A stretch of 64,000 bases of DNA, taken from NCBI GenBank assembly GCA_938045585.1, contig CALIAU010000002.1:1-64000 (forward strand), in the 5' to 3' direction. This document shows, one piece after another, positions 1-9,140 of the stretch. This stretch comes from an uncultured Saprospiraceae bacterium. GTDB lineage: Bacteria; Bacteroidota; Bacteroidia; Chitinophagales; Saprospiraceae. A program made the translations under genes and the position numbers. How positions within the stretch are numbered: the first letter of the stretch is position 1; every line of letters begins with the position of its first letter. The notes beneath the pieces are model-generated. The model saw nothing but the letters and a program-made list of their open reading frames with translations, was not told where the DNA came from and made no database searches.

Positions 1-330
1 GTCTCTAGCACCATCTATACTAAGTCTAACATCTGCAGCAGAGCCTGCCTCCTGCAAAAAATTATAAATAGTTTCGATCATGTACCAGTTCGCATAGAAC
101 TGTGGTGCTGAATTCGCAAACATCTCTGGAGATGTGGAAACTAACGGGTTTACATTTAAGTTTGTGTTGATAGTAACTAACTCCTGCCTTAGCGTCTGTA
201 GCGCATCAGCATTTGACATGTAATCTTGTGAAAATGATGTACTTACACCGAGAATAGATAGTATCGCGGTGAACATAATTGTACGTACTTTGGAAGAAAC
301 ATCGAGGTTCCTGAAGAATTTAACTTCCAT
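1..330 (-). CDS. Exported protein of unknown function, N-terminal part only
   Basis: This is an open frame from an ATG at 328-330 that runs off the left edge, giving 110 residues. A hydrophobic stretch at about residues 18-33 followed by SFSQD looks like a signal peptide, so the protein is probably exported. An internal Met at residue 19 would give a more compact signal peptide, so the true start may be near 276. The visible mature part is rich in Asn, Ala and Thr, and no family is recognised. The upstream region holds two hairpins (365-439). Confidence 0.6.
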   Translation of the reverse strand, partial: MEVKFFRNLDVSSKVRTIMFTAILSILGVSTSFSQDYMSNADALQTLRQELVTINTNLNVNPLVSTSPEMFANSAPQFYANWYMIETIYNFLQEAGSAADVRLSIDGARD

Positions 331-364
331 GAGATCAAGTTTTGGTTTTAATTAAAAATAAACA

Positions 365-439
365 ACCAACACCCAATCTCATCATTAGCGAGATAGGTAT
401 ATTCTCAGTGTTGGTAAATTGTGCGATGTTGGTTCGCAC
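365..439. other. Two adjacent intergenic hairpins
   Basis: An 8-base stem (365-372 with 408-415) encloses a 5-base stem (376-380 with 390-394). A second hairpin lies at 421-439 with stem GTGCGA/TCGCAC. Neither is followed by a T-run, so they do not look like terminators. They sit in the 224-base gap between divergent genes, closer to the minus-strand exported protein, and could be leader structures of that gene. Otherwise the gap from 331 to 554 shows nothing clear. Confidence 0.4.
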
Positions 440-554
440 GGTAAAATTATGAATAATTACTTAAAGAAATGTATAATACTGGTAAAAAGACGGTAACATA
501 TTCAATAAATACTTATATGAAGTTAAATAATGTAAGTTTTTCTACCTTTAGAGT

Positions 555-1955
555 ATGAAAACTTACATTTTATTCTTCCTCATTTTATTTTGCCTAATCG
601 GCAATAAAATCCAAGCGCAAACTTCTCTAAAATTTCTATCAAGCTGGTCCGACAGTACATTAATAGGATCAAACGCTTTTAATAACATTTACAATGAAGT
701 TTGGGGACTTTCTGTAAATGGAAGTGAATTTGCTGTACTTGGGTCAACTGCTGGTACCCATTTTATCAATGTATCAGATCCAGAAGACATATTTCAGGCC
801 TTTTTTGTGGAAGGTGGTACGTCTGGCGGTCAAATTATTCATCGTGACTACCATGATAATCGAGGCTTTTTGTACGCAGTAGCAGACGAAGGAGTAAATT
901 CAAGCTTACAAATCATAGATATCACTGATTTGCCAAATTCTATCCATGTTGTCTATGATTCTGGGAATCTTATAAGGAGAACTCATAATATGTTTATAGA
1001 TAGCACAAGTGACATTATGTATGCATGTATTAGTGCTGGTAATCAATTACCTTTTGCTAGATTACGTACTTTTGACATTTCAGATCCAATTAATCCTAAA
1101 GAGTTGCAAGTGTACTCATCTATAGGTGGCTTTTCGTTTCAACAAGTACATGATGCGTACGTAATTAGGGACACGGCTTATTTAAATTGTGGACCAAGCG
1201 GGTTTGCAATTGTCGATTTTTCGGATAAAGAAGATCCCGATTTGCTGTATGCTTTATCACCTGTTGATTACCCTCAATCTGGTTATAATCATTCTGGATG
1301 GCTTTCACCCGATGGCAACACTTATGTTATGGCAGATGAGGATCATGGCATGGACATGAAGGTATTTGATGCAACAGATAAACGTGAATTAGAACTCATT
1401 GATTTAATAAATGCAGGATCTAGCTCACCGTTTTCCATTCCTCATAATCAAATTATTCACGACAATTACTTATATGCGAGTTATTATTATGATGGAATCC
1501 AAATCTATAATATGGAAGATCCATTAAATATAACCCGTGAGTTTTATTTTGACACTTCCATTATAGATCACAGACAAAGTTATGAGGGTGCGTGGGGTGT
1601 ATACCCATTTTTGCCTTCAGGAAATATTTTGGTCTCTGATATGCAGACTGGCTTGTTTGTATTAAAATTCCCAGGCAATATCAGTTCGAATGAAAACTTA
1701 GAATTGAGTGTATCCGATATTCATATATATCCAAACCCATCCAACGGAGAAATTCAGGTAGACATTCCAGAAGAACTTGCCCAAGAAGAAGCATTGTTTA
1801 TTTTATATACTTTGGCTGGAAATAAGGTCTTAGAGAAAAAGATAAATACTAAATCCTCATCTCTTGAACTAAATCATTTAGAAAGTGCTTCATATCACTA
1901 TTCAATTAGATCTTCTTCCTATAGCAAATCTGGTAAGTTGATCGTTCTTAAGTAA
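555..1955 (+). CDS. Choice-of-anchor-B (LVIVD-repeat) secreted protein with type IX sorting domain
   Basis: The 466-residue protein opens with a signal peptide (about residues 1-21, cleavage after KIQA). The body has repeated beta-propeller-like units of the form 'xxIxDxSDPxxP', for example FINVSDPED, IIDITDLPN, TFDISDPIN and IVDFSDKED, which is the pattern of LVIVD repeats in choice-of-anchor-B proteins. The last 85 residues begin with IYPNPSNGE and end in GKLIVLK, a type A C-terminal sorting domain that directs export through the type IX system. It is therefore probably surface-attached or released. The molecular role is unknown. It ends 13 bases before the porin gene, so the two are probably co-transcribed. 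Confidence 0.75.
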   Translation: MKTYILFFLILFCLIGNKIQAQTSLKFLSSWSDSTLIGSNAFNNIYNEVWGLSVNGSEFAVLGSTAGTHFINVSDPEDIFQAFFVEGGTSGGQIIHRDYHDNRGFLYAVADEGVNSSLQIIDITDLPNSIHVVYDSGNLIRRTHNMFIDSTSDIMYACISAGNQLPFARLRTFDISDPINPKELQVYSSIGGFSFQQVHDAYVIRDTAYLNCGPSGFAIVDFSDKEDPDLLYALSPVDYPQSGYNHSGWLSPDGNTYVMADEDHGMDMKVFDATDKRELELIDLINAGSSSPFSIPHNQIIHDNYLYASYYYDGIQIYNMEDPLNITREFYFDTSIIDHRQSYEGAWGVYPFLPSGNILVSDMQTGLFVLKFPGNISSNENLELSVSDIHIYPNPSNGEIQVDIPEELAQEEALFILYTLAGNKVLEKKINTKSSSLELNHLESASYHYSIRSSSYSKSGKLIVLK

Positions 1956-1968
1956 AGAAAGATTGCAC

Positions 1969-3867
1969 ATGCGTATTCGACTTATTAGTATGTTTATTCT
2001 TGTACTCCATTTTCTTGGCAATGCACAATCTAGTACTAAACCTCCAGGGGTTGGTAGTGGTGGTGGCAATGAAGGTGCAAGTAGGCAGAATCCTACTTCA
2101 GGACTTTCTATAATATTTGGTAATACAGATAGCCTTTCTGCCCAATACTTCACCTTGGATAATTTAGAAAGTTTGCATACGTTCGATCCTATTTCTGAGA
2201 TGCATCCAAGTGCTCAATATGATCCTATTAAATTAGAACCCGTTGACTATGTGAATATTGGAAACATGGGTTCTTCCTCATTTCCGATTCACTATTCTTG
2301 GAAATCAAATATAAATTTTGATTTGGGCTATCATCAATTTGATGTGTATAAAAAGTCCTTAAAAAATACGCGCTTAGTGCAATCAAATGTCCCTCTTTCC
2401 AACTTAGGTTTTTCTCCATTATCTGGAAGACAAAACTTTATTGTAGATGCTCTTTTTAGTAACTCTTATAAAGAGGAATTATTACTTAATATTGATTATA
2501 GACGTATAAATCAAGACGGTTATTTCTTCAATCAAATTACCAGAGCAACAAATGTAGGCTTTCATCTATATTGGACACCAAAATCATCGTATCGTGCCCT
2601 TTTAAGTTTATTTGTAAATAACAATGGAGAAGGACAAAATGGAGGTATAACTACTGACACTTTATTTGGTCAAGATTTTTTTGAAAATCTAATCAATATC
2701 CCTGTCTTTTCTCAAGATGCATCATCACGGTATCAGGACAGGTCATTCTTAATAAATCAGTTTTACTCGCTTACCCAAGATTCCTCCTTGCTCAGGGTTA
2801 ATTTACATCATGAGATAGAATATCAAACAGGTTATTATAGATACTTTGACAATACAATTGAAGAATCTGAATATATACGTTATCCACAGTTTGTTACAGA
2901 CGATAGAGGTCTTAGACATATCATCCAATTCAATCGATTTAAGAACAAATTTGACTTTGAGACTAGTATGAGAGACAATATAGTTTTACTTTCAGGTCTT
3001 TCACAAAACTATTTTTCTTCTGAAGATGAAGTTATAGACTTTTCTGTAAATGAAATTTCAGTATATGGTGATCTAAGAATAAGATTACGTGAACAATTCC
3101 AACTTCAATCGAAATTAGAATTAGGTTTAGTTAGCAATAATGGTAATCTGGCATTTGAATCAATAGCACAAATCCAATTACCTGCAGAAAATAAAATAGA
3201 AGGTGGTTTTAATTTTTCAAGATATGCATCTAGCTATGTACATAGAAATCTTAACATCACACAAACTCAAGTATGGGAAACAGAATTCGCGAAACAAATA
3301 GAATCAGAGTTCTGGGCTTCTTTATTCCTAGGAAAATTAAATACAAAGATAACTGTATCGCAAATGCTATTGGACAATATCATTTACCTAACGGATGATC
3401 AAACTTATTTCCAAAACCCGGACATTCTATCATTCTCAAAACTGTTAATTGAGAATAAATTCAAATTGAAAAACATCCACTTAGATAATACATTCTTATT
3501 ACAATCATTTTCTGACAATATCTTTAACTTTCCAAACTATTGGTCAAGACATATATTATATGTGAATACACCCTTGTTCGGAGAAGTAGTGGACGCAAAT
3601 ATTGGAGTTGAAGCAAGGCTAAGTCCTAGTAGAAATCTGCGCTTTTATCATCCTATTTTGGGTGATGTATATTCTATAAATGAAAAAACTGATTTCTATC
3701 CAGAATTATCTCTTTTTAGTGTATTTGATGTAAGTGACTTTCGAGTTTTCGTACGAGCTGAAAATGTATTTCATGCTATCAGTAGCGATTTGCAATATCA
3801 TTTTCAATCCTATCCCCAAAATGAGTTAAAGATACGCTTTGGGTTCCGATGGCTTCTTGCCAATTAG
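1969..3867 (+). CDS. Putative outer-membrane porin (Porin_10-like)
   Basis: From the ATG at 1969 the protein has 632 residues. An earlier in-frame TTG at 1963 is less likely. A signal peptide ends at about GNAQS. A short Gly/Asn-rich spacer is followed by the segment LEPVDYVNIGNMGSS and many alternating aromatic/polar strands. That arrangement matches the large Bacteroidota putative porins, which form beta-barrels in the outer membrane. The last residues, RFGFRWLLAN, contain the aromatic-rich final strand usual for barrel insertion. Its stop codon overlaps the stop of the convergent LOG gene by four bases. The substrate is unknown. Confidence 0.65.
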   Translation: MRIRLISMFILVLHFLGNAQSSTKPPGVGSGGGNEGASRQNPTSGLSIIFGNTDSLSAQYFTLDNLESLHTFDPISEMHPSAQYDPIKLEPVDYVNIGNMGSSSFPIHYSWKSNINFDLGYHQFDVYKKSLKNTRLVQSNVPLSNLGFSPLSGRQNFIVDALFSNSYKEELLLNIDYRRINQDGYFFNQITRATNVGFHLYWTPKSSYRALLSLFVNNNGEGQNGGITTDTLFGQDFFENLINIPVFSQDASSRYQDRSFLINQFYSLTQDSSLLRVNLHHEIEYQTGYYRYFDNTIEESEYIRYPQFVTDDRGLRHIIQFNRFKNKFDFETSMRDNIVLLSGLSQNYFSSEDEVIDFSVNEISVYGDLRIRLREQFQLQSKLELGLVSNNGNLAFESIAQIQLPAENKIEGGFNFSRYASSYVHRNLNITQTQVWETEFAKQIESEFWASLFLGKLNTKITVSQMLLDNIIYLTDDQTYFQNPDILSFSKLLIENKFKLKNIHLDNTFLLQSFSDNIFNFPNYWSRHILYVNTPLFGEVVDANIGVEARLSPSRNLRFYHPILGDVYSINEKTDFYPELSLFSVFDVSDFRVFVRAENVFHAISSDLQYHFQSYPQNELKIRFGFRWLLAN

Positions 3868-4562
3868 AAATTATAGTTAGGACTTAATACATTGTCTGGA
3901 CTACTATCAGAATAAAAGTCACCTATTATTTTTGACACTTCTTCAGGAGTATCTACAACAGGAATTAAATCAAGATCTTTTGCTGAGATAGTACCTTCTT
4001 TCTCTAACATAGTTCCTTTTACCCAATCCAAGAGTCCTTTCCAAAAATCTGTACCAACTAAGACGACTGGAACACGTGTTATTTTTTTTGTCTGAATAAG
4101 AGTCAGTACTTCAAACAATTCATCCATAGTTCCAAATCCTCCTGGCATTACAATAAATGCTTGAGCATACTTTACAAACATTACCTTTCTTACAAAGAAA
4201 TATCTATGGTCAAGATTGTTTGAAGATTCAATGTAAGCATTGTGAGATTGTTCAAACGGTAGATCTATATTTAAACCTATTGACAAGCCATCGTTTTCAA
4301 ACGCACCCTTGTTAGCTGCTTCCATAATGCCGGGACCTCCTCCAGTAATAACACCAAACCCATCTTCTATCATGCGCTTAGCCATTGCTTCTGCTAGTTT
4401 ATAATATGGATGTTCTGGCTTGGTTCTCGCCGATCCAAAAATAGATACACAGGGTCCTAGAGTATTTAATTTTTCAAACCCATCAACAAATTCTGCAATT
4501 ACTTTGAACATAGTCCAAGCATTTTCTCCTTTTAACTGGGTCCATTGTTTAATTTCTGCCAT
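3864..4562 (-). CDS. LOG-family (TIGR00730) nucleoside monophosphate phosphoribohydrolase
   Basis: This is a Rossmann-fold protein of 232 residues. It carries the two family signatures: GGGPGIMEAANKGA (nucleotide binding) and PGGFGTMDELFE (catalytic Glu and phosphate binding). Family members cleave the N-glycosidic bond of nucleoside 5'-monophosphates, such as AMP or cytokinin nucleotides, and act in the cytoplasm. The start is placed at the ATG at 4562. An upstream TTG in the same frame lies inside the terminator of the preceding gene and upstream of the promoter box at 4580-4587. The true substrate cannot be read from sequence. Confidence 0.85.
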   Translation of the reverse strand: MAEIKQWTQLKGENAWTMFKVIAEFVDGFEKLNTLGPCVSIFGSARTKPEHPYYKLAEAMAKRMIEDGFGVITGGGPGIMEAANKGAFENDGLSIGLNIDLPFEQSHNAYIESSNNLDHRYFFVRKVMFVKYAQAFIVMPGGFGTMDELFEVLTLIQTKKITRVPVVLVGTDFWKGLLDWVKGTMLEKEGTISAKDLDLIPVVDTPEEVSKIIGDFYSDSSPDNVLSPNYNF

Positions 4563-4579
4563 TCTTTTTAATTTTTGTA

Positions 4580-4608
4580 CAAAAGTAAAAAAACCTACCC
4601 TACACAAA
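4580..4608 (-). promoter_or_regulatory. Bacteroidota-type promoter for the LOG gene
   Basis: On the minus strand TTTG (4605-4608) is followed after 17 bases by TACTTTTG (4580-4587), a match to the TTTG / TAnnTTTG promoter pattern of Bacteroidota. The chosen ATG lies 17 bases downstream. The promoter overlaps the terminator of the upstream regulator gene. Confidence 0.6.
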
Positions 4609-4622
4609 GCAGAATAGGTTTA
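4581..4622 (-). terminator. Rho-independent terminator of the response-regulator gene
   Basis: On the minus strand an 11-bp stem (AAACCTATTCT with AGGGTAGGTTT, two G-U pairs) is followed directly by a T-run. It begins about 20 bases after the stop of the regulator gene. Confidence 0.65.
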
Positions 4623-4640
4623 TTAACTAAATAATATTAC

Positions 4641-5915
4641 TTAAGATAAAACCGACCTGTAATTCTTAAATTCTTTTGAGATAAATTGTTTCAATTTATC
4701 AATGTCATCATATTTTTCAAAAAGTAGTTCCAATTCAGAGTGCGATTTATTCCCAAGAGAAACATAATTATTAATATCTTTCTTAGTAATCGCATCTTGG
4801 CTTAAAATAATTAATCGTTCTACCACATTTCTAAGTTCTCTTATATTCCCTGTCCAATTGTATGCCTGCAAGGCTTTTATAGCAGCAGGCTCAATTTTCT
4901 TATGTTTAGAGCCGTACTCTTTACTTATCATTTTGGAAAAGTGTTCGACTAATTGGGGAATGTCTTCTCTTCTATCGTTCAGAGATGGAACATGCATTAT
5001 TATAACTGCGAGTCTATGATATAAATCTTCTCTAAATCTTCCTTGAAGTATTTCTTTCCTTAAATCTTTATTTGTTGCGGCAACGATGCGCACATCAACA
5101 GAAATCTCTTTTTCTCCCCCGACTCTTGTAATTTTATTTTCTTGAAGAGCTCTTAACACTTTAGCCTGCGCACTCAAACTCATATCACCAATTTCATCTA
5201 AAAATAAAGTCCCACCATTTGCTTGCTCGAATTTTCCAATGCGTTGTTTATGCGCAGAAGTGAACGAACCTTTCTCATGACCAAACAATTCGCTTTCTAT
5301 GAGCTCACTTGGAATGGCGGCACAATTTACTTCTACAATTGCAGCCTTGTTTCTTTTACTTTTTTCATGTACCCATCTTGCGACAAGTTCTTTGCCCGTT
5401 CCGTTCTCACCAGTAATCAAAATTCTAGCTTCTGTTGGTGCTACTCTTTCTATCGTATCCTTAATAAACCCAATCTTTTTAGATTTGCCTACTATAGCTT
5501 GGACCTTTGATTTAACAATTCTTTTTTGAAGGACTTTCTTTTCACTTATCAGAGAAGATTTATCTAATGCATTACGAAGAGTAATAAGTAGTCTATTTAA
5601 ATCAGGTGGTTTTTGAATAAAGTCAAAAGCTCCTTTTTTTACAGCCTCCACAGCTGTGTTTATATCTCCATGCCCGGAGATCATAATGACAGGAATATCA
5701 GGATAAAGATTTTGGATACGCTCCAGAGTATCCATTCCGTCCAATTTTGGCATTTTAATATCCAAAATTAAAATATCAAATTTTCCTTGTTTTAGCTTAA
5801 CTAGACAATCTAAGCCATCTGTAGCCTCTCCTACTTCATATTTTTCAAATTCTAGAATATCTCGTAAAGTCCTACGGATACTCTTATCGTCATCTGCAAT
5901 TAAAATCTTAGACAT
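4641..5915 (-). CDS. NtrC-like sigma-54 response regulator without a C-terminal HTH
   Basis: The 424-residue protein has a receiver domain (residues 1-120, phosphoacceptor Asp52, DDD at 8-10, Lys102). An AAA+ sigma-54 interaction domain follows (about 140-370), with Walker A GENGTGKE at 169-176, Walker B LFLDE at 237-241 and an arginine-finger region. The sigma-54 contact loop is GSFTSA (216-221) rather than the canonical GAFTGA. After the AAA+ domain only about 45 residues remain, ending KNYRSVLS, with no Fis-type helix-turn-helix. The other frames downstream do not encode one. It may activate without specific DNA binding, or have lost the domain. The cognate kinase is not adjacent; the NtrY-like kinase at 23681 is a candidate. 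Confidence 0.85.
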   Translation of the reverse strand: MSKILIADDDKSIRRTLRDILEFEKYEVGEATDGLDCLVKLKQGKFDILILDIKMPKLDGMDTLERIQNLYPDIPVIMISGHGDINTAVEAVKKGAFDFIQKPPDLNRLLITLRNALDKSSLISEKKVLQKRIVKSKVQAIVGKSKKIGFIKDTIERVAPTEARILITGENGTGKELVARWVHEKSKRNKAAIVEVNCAAIPSELIESELFGHEKGSFTSAHKQRIGKFEQANGGTLFLDEIGDMSLSAQAKVLRALQENKITRVGGEKEISVDVRIVAATNKDLRKEILQGRFREDLYHRLAVIIMHVPSLNDRREDIPQLVEHFSKMISKEYGSKHKKIEPAAIKALQAYNWTGNIRELRNVVERLIILSQDAITKKDINNYVSLGNKSHSELELLFEKYDDIDKLKQFISKEFKNYRSVLS

Positions 5916-5949
5916 TGGTACTTTTTCTATTGTGTTTCGTTAATGATCC

Positions 5950-5964
5950 TTAGCCAAAGGCTAA
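5950..5964. other. Small dyad upstream of the sigma-54 regulator gene
   Basis: TTAGCC-AAA-GGCTAA is a perfect 6-bp inverted repeat about 35 bases upstream of the regulator start. It has no T-run on either strand, so an operator or leader hairpin is more likely than a terminator. The 112-base gap holds no other clear signal. Confidence 0.35.
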
Positions 5965-6027
5965 TATACATTAAAAAAATATCTAATACCTAAGAAATTG
6001 CTTATTAAGTAATTACAAATTACATAA

Positions 6028-7215
6028 TTAAGCCATATGTTTTGAGTTCATATATGCTGAATATGCCATAAATCCTGCACCGATTTTTAGAGCCTTTTCA
6101 TCCACATCAAAGGTACTTGTGTGGACTGGAGATGTAATTCCTTTTGCTTGGTTACCTGTCCCTAACCTATAAAAACAGGCTGGTAATTCTTGAGAAAACC
6201 AGCCAAAATCCTCTGAAGTCAAGCGAATTGGTAAATCTACAACGTTCTCTGCCCCTAAATAGTCTACGGCATATCTTCTAATACGAGCTGTCAGATCTGG
6301 TTCATTGACTACGCAAGGATATCCTACTGCAATATCTACTTCACACTCTCCGCCCATCATCAAGGCTGTCTCTTGTGCTATTTTACTAATCTTTTGGTGT
6401 GCGGCCTTTCTCCAAGATTCATTCATCGTTCTGAAAGTACCTTCGATATGGACTTCATCAGGAATTATATTTGTTGCTCCACCCTCTGAATAGATCTTAC
6501 CAAAAGACAGAACTGTTGGCATAGAGGGATTCGCGTTTCTGGCAACTATTTCTTGCAAGTTTAACAATATTCTTGCTGCAATAAGTAGCGTATCTACACA
6601 GTTTTGAGGGAGAGCTGCATGACCTCCCTTCCCTATTACACGCAGTCTAATTTCGTCAGCAGATGCCATATATTTTCCTGGTCTAAATCCAAGTTTACCT
6701 ACTTCCAATGGTGGATGTACATGTTGTCCGATCATGTACTTTGGATTTGGATCATTTAAAACACCTTCTTTAATCATGATTGAAGCACCTCCAGGTAATT
6801 TCTCCTCTCCTGGTTGGAAAATTAGTTTAACACAGCCATCCAATTCATCCTCAATTTCTTTTAAAATCATAGCAGCTCCTATCAAAGAGCTAGTATGCAC
6901 ATCATGTCCACATGCATGCATTACACCTTCATTCCTAGATTTATAGGTGTGTTCATTTGTTTCCAAAATAGGAAGGGCATCAATATCCGCACGCATAGCA
7001 TAACAAGGTTTTGATGGATCTCCAATAAGAGCTACTATTCCTGTACCAGCCCAGCCACTAGTAAAGGGAACTTTTAATTCAGTAAGTATAGACTGAATAT
7101 ATTTACCAGTACTTACCTCTTGAAAAGACAATTCAGGATACATATGAATATGCCTTCTTATTTCAACAAGACGCTTTTGATATTTTTCTGCAAGTGCTTG
7201 AATCTTATTTTTCAA
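6028..7215 (-). CDS. M20 family metallo-amidohydrolase (amino-acid amidase/carboxypeptidase type)
   Basis: The 395-residue cytoplasmic enzyme has the M20D layout. It carries the metal-binding segment MHACGHDVHTSSLIGAA near residue 100, the catalytic segment QPGEEKLPGG, a His in GQHVHPP, and a C-terminal SEDFGWF segment with the last metal ligand region. Relatives (IAA-amino-acid hydrolases, HipO, N-acyl-amino-acid amidohydrolases) hydrolyse N-acylated amino acids. The substrate here is unknown. Its start overlaps the end of the glycosyltransferase gene by four bases (ATGA), so it is translationally coupled as the last gene of the recR operon. Confidence 0.85.
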   Translation of the reverse strand: MKNKIQALAEKYQKRLVEIRRHIHMYPELSFQEVSTGKYIQSILTELKVPFTSGWAGTGIVALIGDPSKPCYAMRADIDALPILETNEHTYKSRNEGVMHACGHDVHTSSLIGAAMILKEIEDELDGCVKLIFQPGEEKLPGGASIMIKEGVLNDPNPKYMIGQHVHPPLEVGKLGFRPGKYMASADEIRLRVIGKGGHAALPQNCVDTLLIAARILLNLQEIVARNANPSMPTVLSFGKIYSEGGATNIIPDEVHIEGTFRTMNESWRKAAHQKISKIAQETALMMGGECEVDIAVGYPCVVNEPDLTARIRRYAVDYLGAENVVDLPIRLTSEDFGWFSQELPACFYRLGTGNQAKGITSPVHTSTFDVDEKALKIGAGFMAYSAYMNSKHMA

Positions 7216-9134
7216 AATAATGCTTTTATGATTTGTTCAATTTCTGAATACAAGCTATGATTCTTTGCAAACGAAATGCAGTATAAATCTTCTTGTTCTT
7301 CATTTAAATATGTCCCTACTAAGCTAAACACTCCATCCTTTATACGTGGAAAATTTTGTAACTGAATTGCATTTTCATTATAGGATATTATTGTTTTGGT
7401 TCCTAGTATTGCTGAGACTAATTTAGGAAGATGAGAAAATTCTAATTTAGATATAATTAGCAGAATTGGACTTAAGCATATAAGTAAGAAACCCATAAAA
7501 ACATCAAGTCCACGTTTTATCCTTTTATTTACAGCATCATCAATTTTAAATCCAGTTTGGATAGTATATATACTTCCTTTTTTATTTGCAAAATTACTAG
7601 AAAGTAAACTCATTGAATCTTCAGATAAAATTTTGTAATCATACTTACTTCCTAGTTTTGCCATTTGCTCTTGCATAAACTTATAATCCACATCTTTTGC
7701 TGCAAATACCAGCTCATCAACTGGGATTTCTCGCAGAAGTTTATCTAGGTTGGAAACCCCACCCAGACTTTCATTATCAGCATCATCCACATAACCAATA
7801 AGAGCTGAGTCTAATGCATTACCCTTAGAAAGTGCTGTATAACTTTCTGATGATTTTTTAGAACCTACAAGTATAGCGGCCTTATGTGAAAATACTTGCA
7901 AGCCTAATTTCCCTTTATTCCAATAATTTTGGATTGAGAGTGTAAGGGTGAATATTAGCAAACTGACAAAACTGCCAGCTCCAACTAAGATTCTAGAGAA
8001 CCTAAAATTGGTAGGTAACATTGCATAGCATAAAAATACAATGGACACAGAAATAATAAAGCCCAGAAATATATTTCTAAGTTTATACTTCTCATCATAC
8101 TTCCCAAAAAGATATTGAAAGAAAACTAGTATTAAACTAAACCCAATAATAACAATTAAGACATTTCTTTCATCATAATATTCTAAATCCTTATAATAAA
8201 ATCGTTCCCAAAGATTCTTTAGAAATACTTGGGCAAAACAAATTAAAACAAAGTCAATAATAGGCTTAATTAAATTTCTAATTATACTTGATAAAAACGT
8301 CAAGCCTGCTTTCAATACTATCAAGACAGAAAAAAAGGGTAGGAATAGTTTTTCAAAAAAACCACTGCTATGTTTACGTAAAAATATATGCATTGCTCCA
8401 TAAAAAGATCTTACGTATCTACTATCAACCCGTCTTCGACTTTCTCCTTTATAATGAATAATAGAGCTATTGGGATAATAAACTATTGATCTATTAGATT
8501 CTGTAATTCGATAGGATAGATCAATATCCTCTCCGTACATAAAAAATGCCTCATCAAATCCACCCAAGTTCTTAAACAAATCACTTGGCATGAACATAAA
8601 AGCACCACATAAAATCTCTACTTCTGCCAAATCATCTTCAGAGATATGGCCTTGATAATACCCATTAAACACTTTGGACTTAGGGAAAAACTTGTAAAGT
8701 CCAGTCATCTTACAAATAGAAGACCAGATACTCGGATAACCTCTTTTGGATTCTTTATGGAAATTACCAGCTCCATCCAACATTTTTACACCAAGAGCAC
8801 CAACTTTTGAGTTTGCTTCTAAATAATTAAAGCATACGTTCAAGGTATCTTCAGACAGAAGTGTGTCTGGATTCAAAATGAGAGTATACTTTCCGCGTAT
8901 GTGATTTAATGCCTGATTATTTGCAGCTGAAAATCCCAGATTTTTATCATTTGCTATAAGTAAGACATTCGGAAAAAATTCCTTAAGCATTGCATTAGAA
9001 TTATCAGAAGATGCATTGTCTACAACTATTACTTCAATACAGAGATTGCCTGCAGATTTATAAATTGAGTTCAAACATTGACGGAGAAAGAACTGGACGT
9101 TATAATTTACTATGACAATACTAATATCTACCAA
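7212..9134 (-). CDS. Family 2 glycosyltransferase fused to a membrane and sugar-transferase-like region
   Basis: Residues 1-250 form a GT-A glycosyltransferase: IVIVNYNV at the N-terminus, VVDNASSD, LNPDTL as the nucleotide-sugar/metal site, and GEDIDLSYR as the catalytic-base region, resembling rhamnosyltransferase-type GT2 enzymes. After this come several hydrophobic helices (about 255-300 and 325-405). Next is a Rossmann-like segment (AAILVGSKKSS, ALIGYVDD) like the nucleotide-binding part of polyprenyl-phosphate sugar transferases. Then comes RIKRGLDVFMGFLLICLSPILL, which resembles the start of a bacterial sugar transferase domain, but the catalytic part is absent or very diverged. It probably acts at the inner membrane in surface polysaccharide or glycolipid synthesis. 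It lies 6 bases after recR. Confidence 0.75.
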   Translation of the reverse strand: MVDISIVIVNYNVQFFLRQCLNSIYKSAGNLCIEVIVVDNASSDNSNAMLKEFFPNVLLIANDKNLGFSAANNQALNHIRGKYTLILNPDTLLSEDTLNVCFNYLEANSKVGALGVKMLDGAGNFHKESKRGYPSIWSSICKMTGLYKFFPKSKVFNGYYQGHISEDDLAEVEILCGAFMFMPSDLFKNLGGFDEAFFMYGEDIDLSYRITESNRSIVYYPNSSIIHYKGESRRRVDSRYVRSFYGAMHIFLRKHSSGFFEKLFLPFFSVLIVLKAGLTFLSSIIRNLIKPIIDFVLICFAQVFLKNLWERFYYKDLEYYDERNVLIVIIGFSLILVFFQYLFGKYDEKYKLRNIFLGFIISVSIVFLCYAMLPTNFRFSRILVGAGSFVSLLIFTLTLSIQNYWNKGKLGLQVFSHKAAILVGSKKSSESYTALSKGNALDSALIGYVDDADNESLGGVSNLDKLLREIPVDELVFAAKDVDYKFMQEQMAKLGSKYDYKILSEDSMSLLSSNFANKKGSIYTIQTGFKIDDAVNKRIKRGLDVFMGFLLICLSPILLIISKLEFSHLPKLVSAILGTKTIISYNENAIQLQNFPRIKDGVFSLVGTYLNEEQEDLYCISFAKNHSLYSEIEQIIKALF

Positions 9135-9140
9135 AGTATA

